From Gemmata massiliana (GTDB lineage Bacteria; Planctomycetota; Planctomycetia; Gemmatales; Gemmataceae): a stretch of 64,000 nucleotides of DNA. Location: the NCBI GenBank assembly GCA_000531095.1, contig HG799464.1:250841-314840 (forward strand), in the 5' to 3' direction. This document shows, in pieces, positions 62,335-64,000 of the stretch. The position numbers and the translations under genes were made by a program. Each line of letters starts with the position of its first letter. Positions within the stretch are counted from its first letter, which is position 1. The notes under the pieces were generated by a model. That model saw nothing but the letters and a program-made list of their open reading frames with translations, was not told the DNA's origin and made no database searches.

Positions 62335-62340
62335 GAAGAA

Positions 62341-63834
62341 TCACGGGTTGTCGTTCTGTTGTTCCTGCTCGGGCGCGGGTTCTTCTGGGAGTGGGGGTTG
62401 ATGCCGGTGTTCGGGGTTCCACAACCGGAACCGGCTATAAGTCGTGGTTGGAGATGGGGGCGCATTCAGTGTTCCGCCGTCCCCGCGCAGATCCTTCCCG
62501 ACCGAGTGAATAACAACGCCTTGCTCGAGTTTCGTGAAGCGCAGCGGTTCCGCCGTATAAGGATCGAGTGGGACCGCGGGTAGATACGCCGGCACCAGTT
62601 CGGCGAGCGCAGTGGGCCAACGCTTGTGTTGCTGGCGGAACCGCTCGCACGCGATGCCCACAACCGCACAGCGCGCTTCAGCGACCCCGCGCCAGTGTGC
62701 GTGCGCGACGCGATCCACGGCCGGCAACAGGAGCCTTGACAGCATCCGGGTTGGCTCATTGGGCGGGACCGGGATCGTCGCAAAGAGCGCGGGCTGTTCG
62801 GAGATCGGTCGGCGCGCGAACTCGACGCACTGCGTCAGCCAAGACAGTGTGTAAGCACGGTCGGCGGGCAAGTTGCTGCGGTAGTGCCACCATCCGAGCT
62901 GCGCCCACGTGTCCTGGAAGCTCCGATCGATCGCCTGTGCGGGCGTCGCAGCGCCCGAATCGAGGTTCTCAAACAGGCGATCGAACGCGGCGCGCTCTCC
63001 GCGCACCCCGTACAGCAAAATCGGCTCTTCGGCGTCTTCTGTGAACGCCGCTTGCAGCTCTTTGAGTTTCACTGCGTCCGCGGTTTGTGCGAGGTGCCAT
63101 TCGACGGATTTGACCGTGATCGCGCGTACCGCCATGCGCACCAACTGCGAGACGAGGAACGGCTCATCACCCACCGAGCGCGACGCATTCAGAAGAGCGA
63201 GCAGGTCGTCCGCGGCTCGCGACCGGTCACCGTCCTCGGTCGCGAGTACGACGTCCCAGCGGAGCACGTCCGCGGTCTGGCGCGTGTCCTGAGTGTCTTG
63301 TAAAACGGTGTCGAGCACGTTCGGCTTCAGTACGATCTCGCGGTGCCCCGATGGGTAGTCCTTCAGTGAGCGCGCGAGGGCTGCGGCGTCGGCGGAGGTG
63401 GCCAGTTCGCGCCGAACTTCCTTCAGAATCGACGGTGAATAACGGACGTTAGGCTGGACATCCAGGCGCGACTTCCAGGTGCCCTTTGCGAGTTCCTTGC
63501 CCCATTCGGCGTGCGTCAGCTTTTTGATTTTGGGGATCAGTTCTGCGCTGTTCTTCCCTTCGGGCGCGTTTTGCCGGGTCGCGACGAGCCGATCCCACGA
63601 CCAGTTCGGGTCTTGCTCGTCGAGTTGAGTGTGAGCCGCGGTCAACGCGCGTTCGCCATCGCGCCGGGCCAACGACCGGTCCACGAGCGTGCAGCCGCCG
63701 TAGCCGACGAGTGACACGGCGATCGAGACGCCGATGCGTCGGACCCATCGCCACCGGGACGGTCTTGAGACTTCAAAGAAACTGCGATCCACGTCGTAAA
63801 CGGGCGGTTCGGCCACGAAATCAGCCTCCTGCAT
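62341..63834 (-). CDS. Membrane-anchored hypothetical protein (paralogue A of McrC operon)
   Basis: 497 residues, paralogous to the next gene. The N-terminus is charged, one transmembrane helix follows (WVRRIGVSIAVSLVGYGG), and the same motifs occur in the same order: LDEQDPNWSWDRLVATR, RSVGDEPFLVSQLVRMA, a middle LYGVRGERAAFDRLFENL, and VGIACERFRQQHKRWPTALA ... YLPAVPLDPYTAE. The region before the end is Pro/Gln/Glu-rich (PPLPEEPAPEQEQQN). Its ATG (63834) overlaps the last codons of the upstream gene by 14 bases. The pairing of two paralogues between the two ends of an McrC operon is not something I recognise from described McrBC systems. They may anchor the complex at the membrane, or be unrelated genes captured in the operon. 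Confidence 0.65.
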   Translation of the reverse strand: MQEADFVAEPPVYDVDRSFFEVSRPSRWRWVRRIGVSIAVSLVGYGGCTLVDRSLARRDGERALTAAHTQLDEQDPNWSWDRLVATRQNAPEGKNSAELIPKIKKLTHAEWGKELAKGTWKSRLDVQPNVRYSPSILKEVRRELATSADAAALARSLKDYPSGHREIVLKPNVLDTVLQDTQDTRQTADVLRWDVVLATEDGDRSRAADDLLALLNASRSVGDEPFLVSQLVRMAVRAITVKSVEWHLAQTADAVKLKELQAAFTEDAEEPILLYGVRGERAAFDRLFENLDSGAATPAQAIDRSFQDTWAQLGWWHYRSNLPADRAYTLSWLTQCVEFARRPISEQPALFATIPVPPNEPTRMLSRLLLPAVDRVAHAHWRGVAEARCAVVGIACERFRQQHKRWPTALAELVPAYLPAVPLDPYTAEPLRFTKLEQGVVIHSVGKDLRGDGGTLNAPPSPTTTYSRFRLWNPEHRHQPPLPEEPAPEQEQQNDNP

Positions 63835-64000
63835 CGGTCGTCGCTTTGAGCCTTCGGCGCTTCTCTGCGCTGGCGGTTAACAGGCGCTCGGGGGTATAGT
63901 CTTTCAGGCGGTCCTCGCGCCCACCGAGGTAGTCGAGCAACAGCGGCCGGACGTGGTGTTCCCACACCGCCGTGAGCCGCTCGTTATCGAGTTCGGGCAC
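63821..64000 (-). CDS. C-terminal end of a gene cut by the window edge, possible McrB-like AAA ATPase
   Basis: 59 residues before the stop at 63821 are visible; the gene continues beyond 64000. The sequence VWEHHVRPLLLDYLGG resembles the C-terminal tail of AAA/McrB-type proteins, which often end with a Trp, a stretch of hydrophobic residues and an acidic tail. That match is short and would not be convincing alone; the operon position before an McrC gene makes it plausible. The stop overlaps the start of the next gene by 14 bases, showing tight coupling. A protein of some other family remains possible. Confidence 0.45.
   Translation of the reverse strand: MPELDNERLTAVWEHHVRPLLLDYLGGREDRLKDYTPERLLTASAEKRRRLKATTDAGG

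Noticed and set aside
1-64000. CRISPR arrays, tRNA and rRNA genes, transposases
   Set aside because: No regularly spaced repeats, no tRNA cloverleaf with a proper acceptor end, no rRNA sequence and no DDE or serine/tyrosine recombinase motifs were found. The tRNA-like hairpins before rsr lack an acceptor stem with CCA.

Overview
The window looks like a chromosomal segment of a Gemmata-type planctomycete. The pointers are high G+C, a sigma factor fused to leucine-rich repeats, Gemmata-style secreted squalene-cyclase-like and PQQ-propeller proteins, MoxR/DUF58/BatA clusters, and hairpin-forming intergenic repeats such as ACAGGATTAACAGGAT. No rRNA, tRNA, CRISPR array or insertion sequence was found.

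Layout. 0-8 kb: a Gemmata-family hypothetical protein, two tandem extended-SDR epimerases, a methyltransferase and a stand-alone E2-type acyltransferase in one minus-strand unit, an MCC-beta-like acyl-CoA carboxylase subunit, and an Rnl5-like RNA ligase. 8-21 kb: a frameshifted DabA (inorganic carbon uptake) gene without DabB, a secreted squalene-cyclase-like protein, an aminotransferase, a MoxR ATPase, a sigma factor/LRR fusion and a Kef-type antiporter. 21-26 kb: an RNA quality-control locus, with a TROVE/Ro60 (Rsr) gene and an RtcR-like sigma-54 activator divergent from it. Between them lie a near-consensus sigma-54 promoter and a three-hairpin leader that is a candidate Y RNA.

26-56 kb: an almost unbroken plus-strand series. 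It holds a giant PQQ-propeller protein, a second ~95% identical squalene-cyclase-like protein, MoxR, DUF58, BatA and VWA membrane proteins, a DUF4175-like protein, two secreted proteins, an NPCBM protein, and three S1C/PDZ proteins of which only the first keeps its catalytic triad. 56-64 kb: a restriction and defence region, with a type II-like R-M pair of visibly lower G+C beside a truncated sigma-factor fragment and an HNH nuclease. Next comes a tightly overlapped operon ending in an McrC-like nuclease; it contains two paralogous membrane proteins and begins with a gene cut by the window edge that may be the AAA partner.

Three conserved genes (dabA, rtcR, the second moxR) each need one extra base in a short C or G run to restore the frame. 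This looks like systematic homopolymer under-calling rather than gene decay, so those three are treated as probably intact. The most notable systems are the Rsr/sigma-54/RtcR RNA-repair locus, the McrC operon with its two embedded membrane proteins, and the cluster of one active and two apparently dead S1C proteases.
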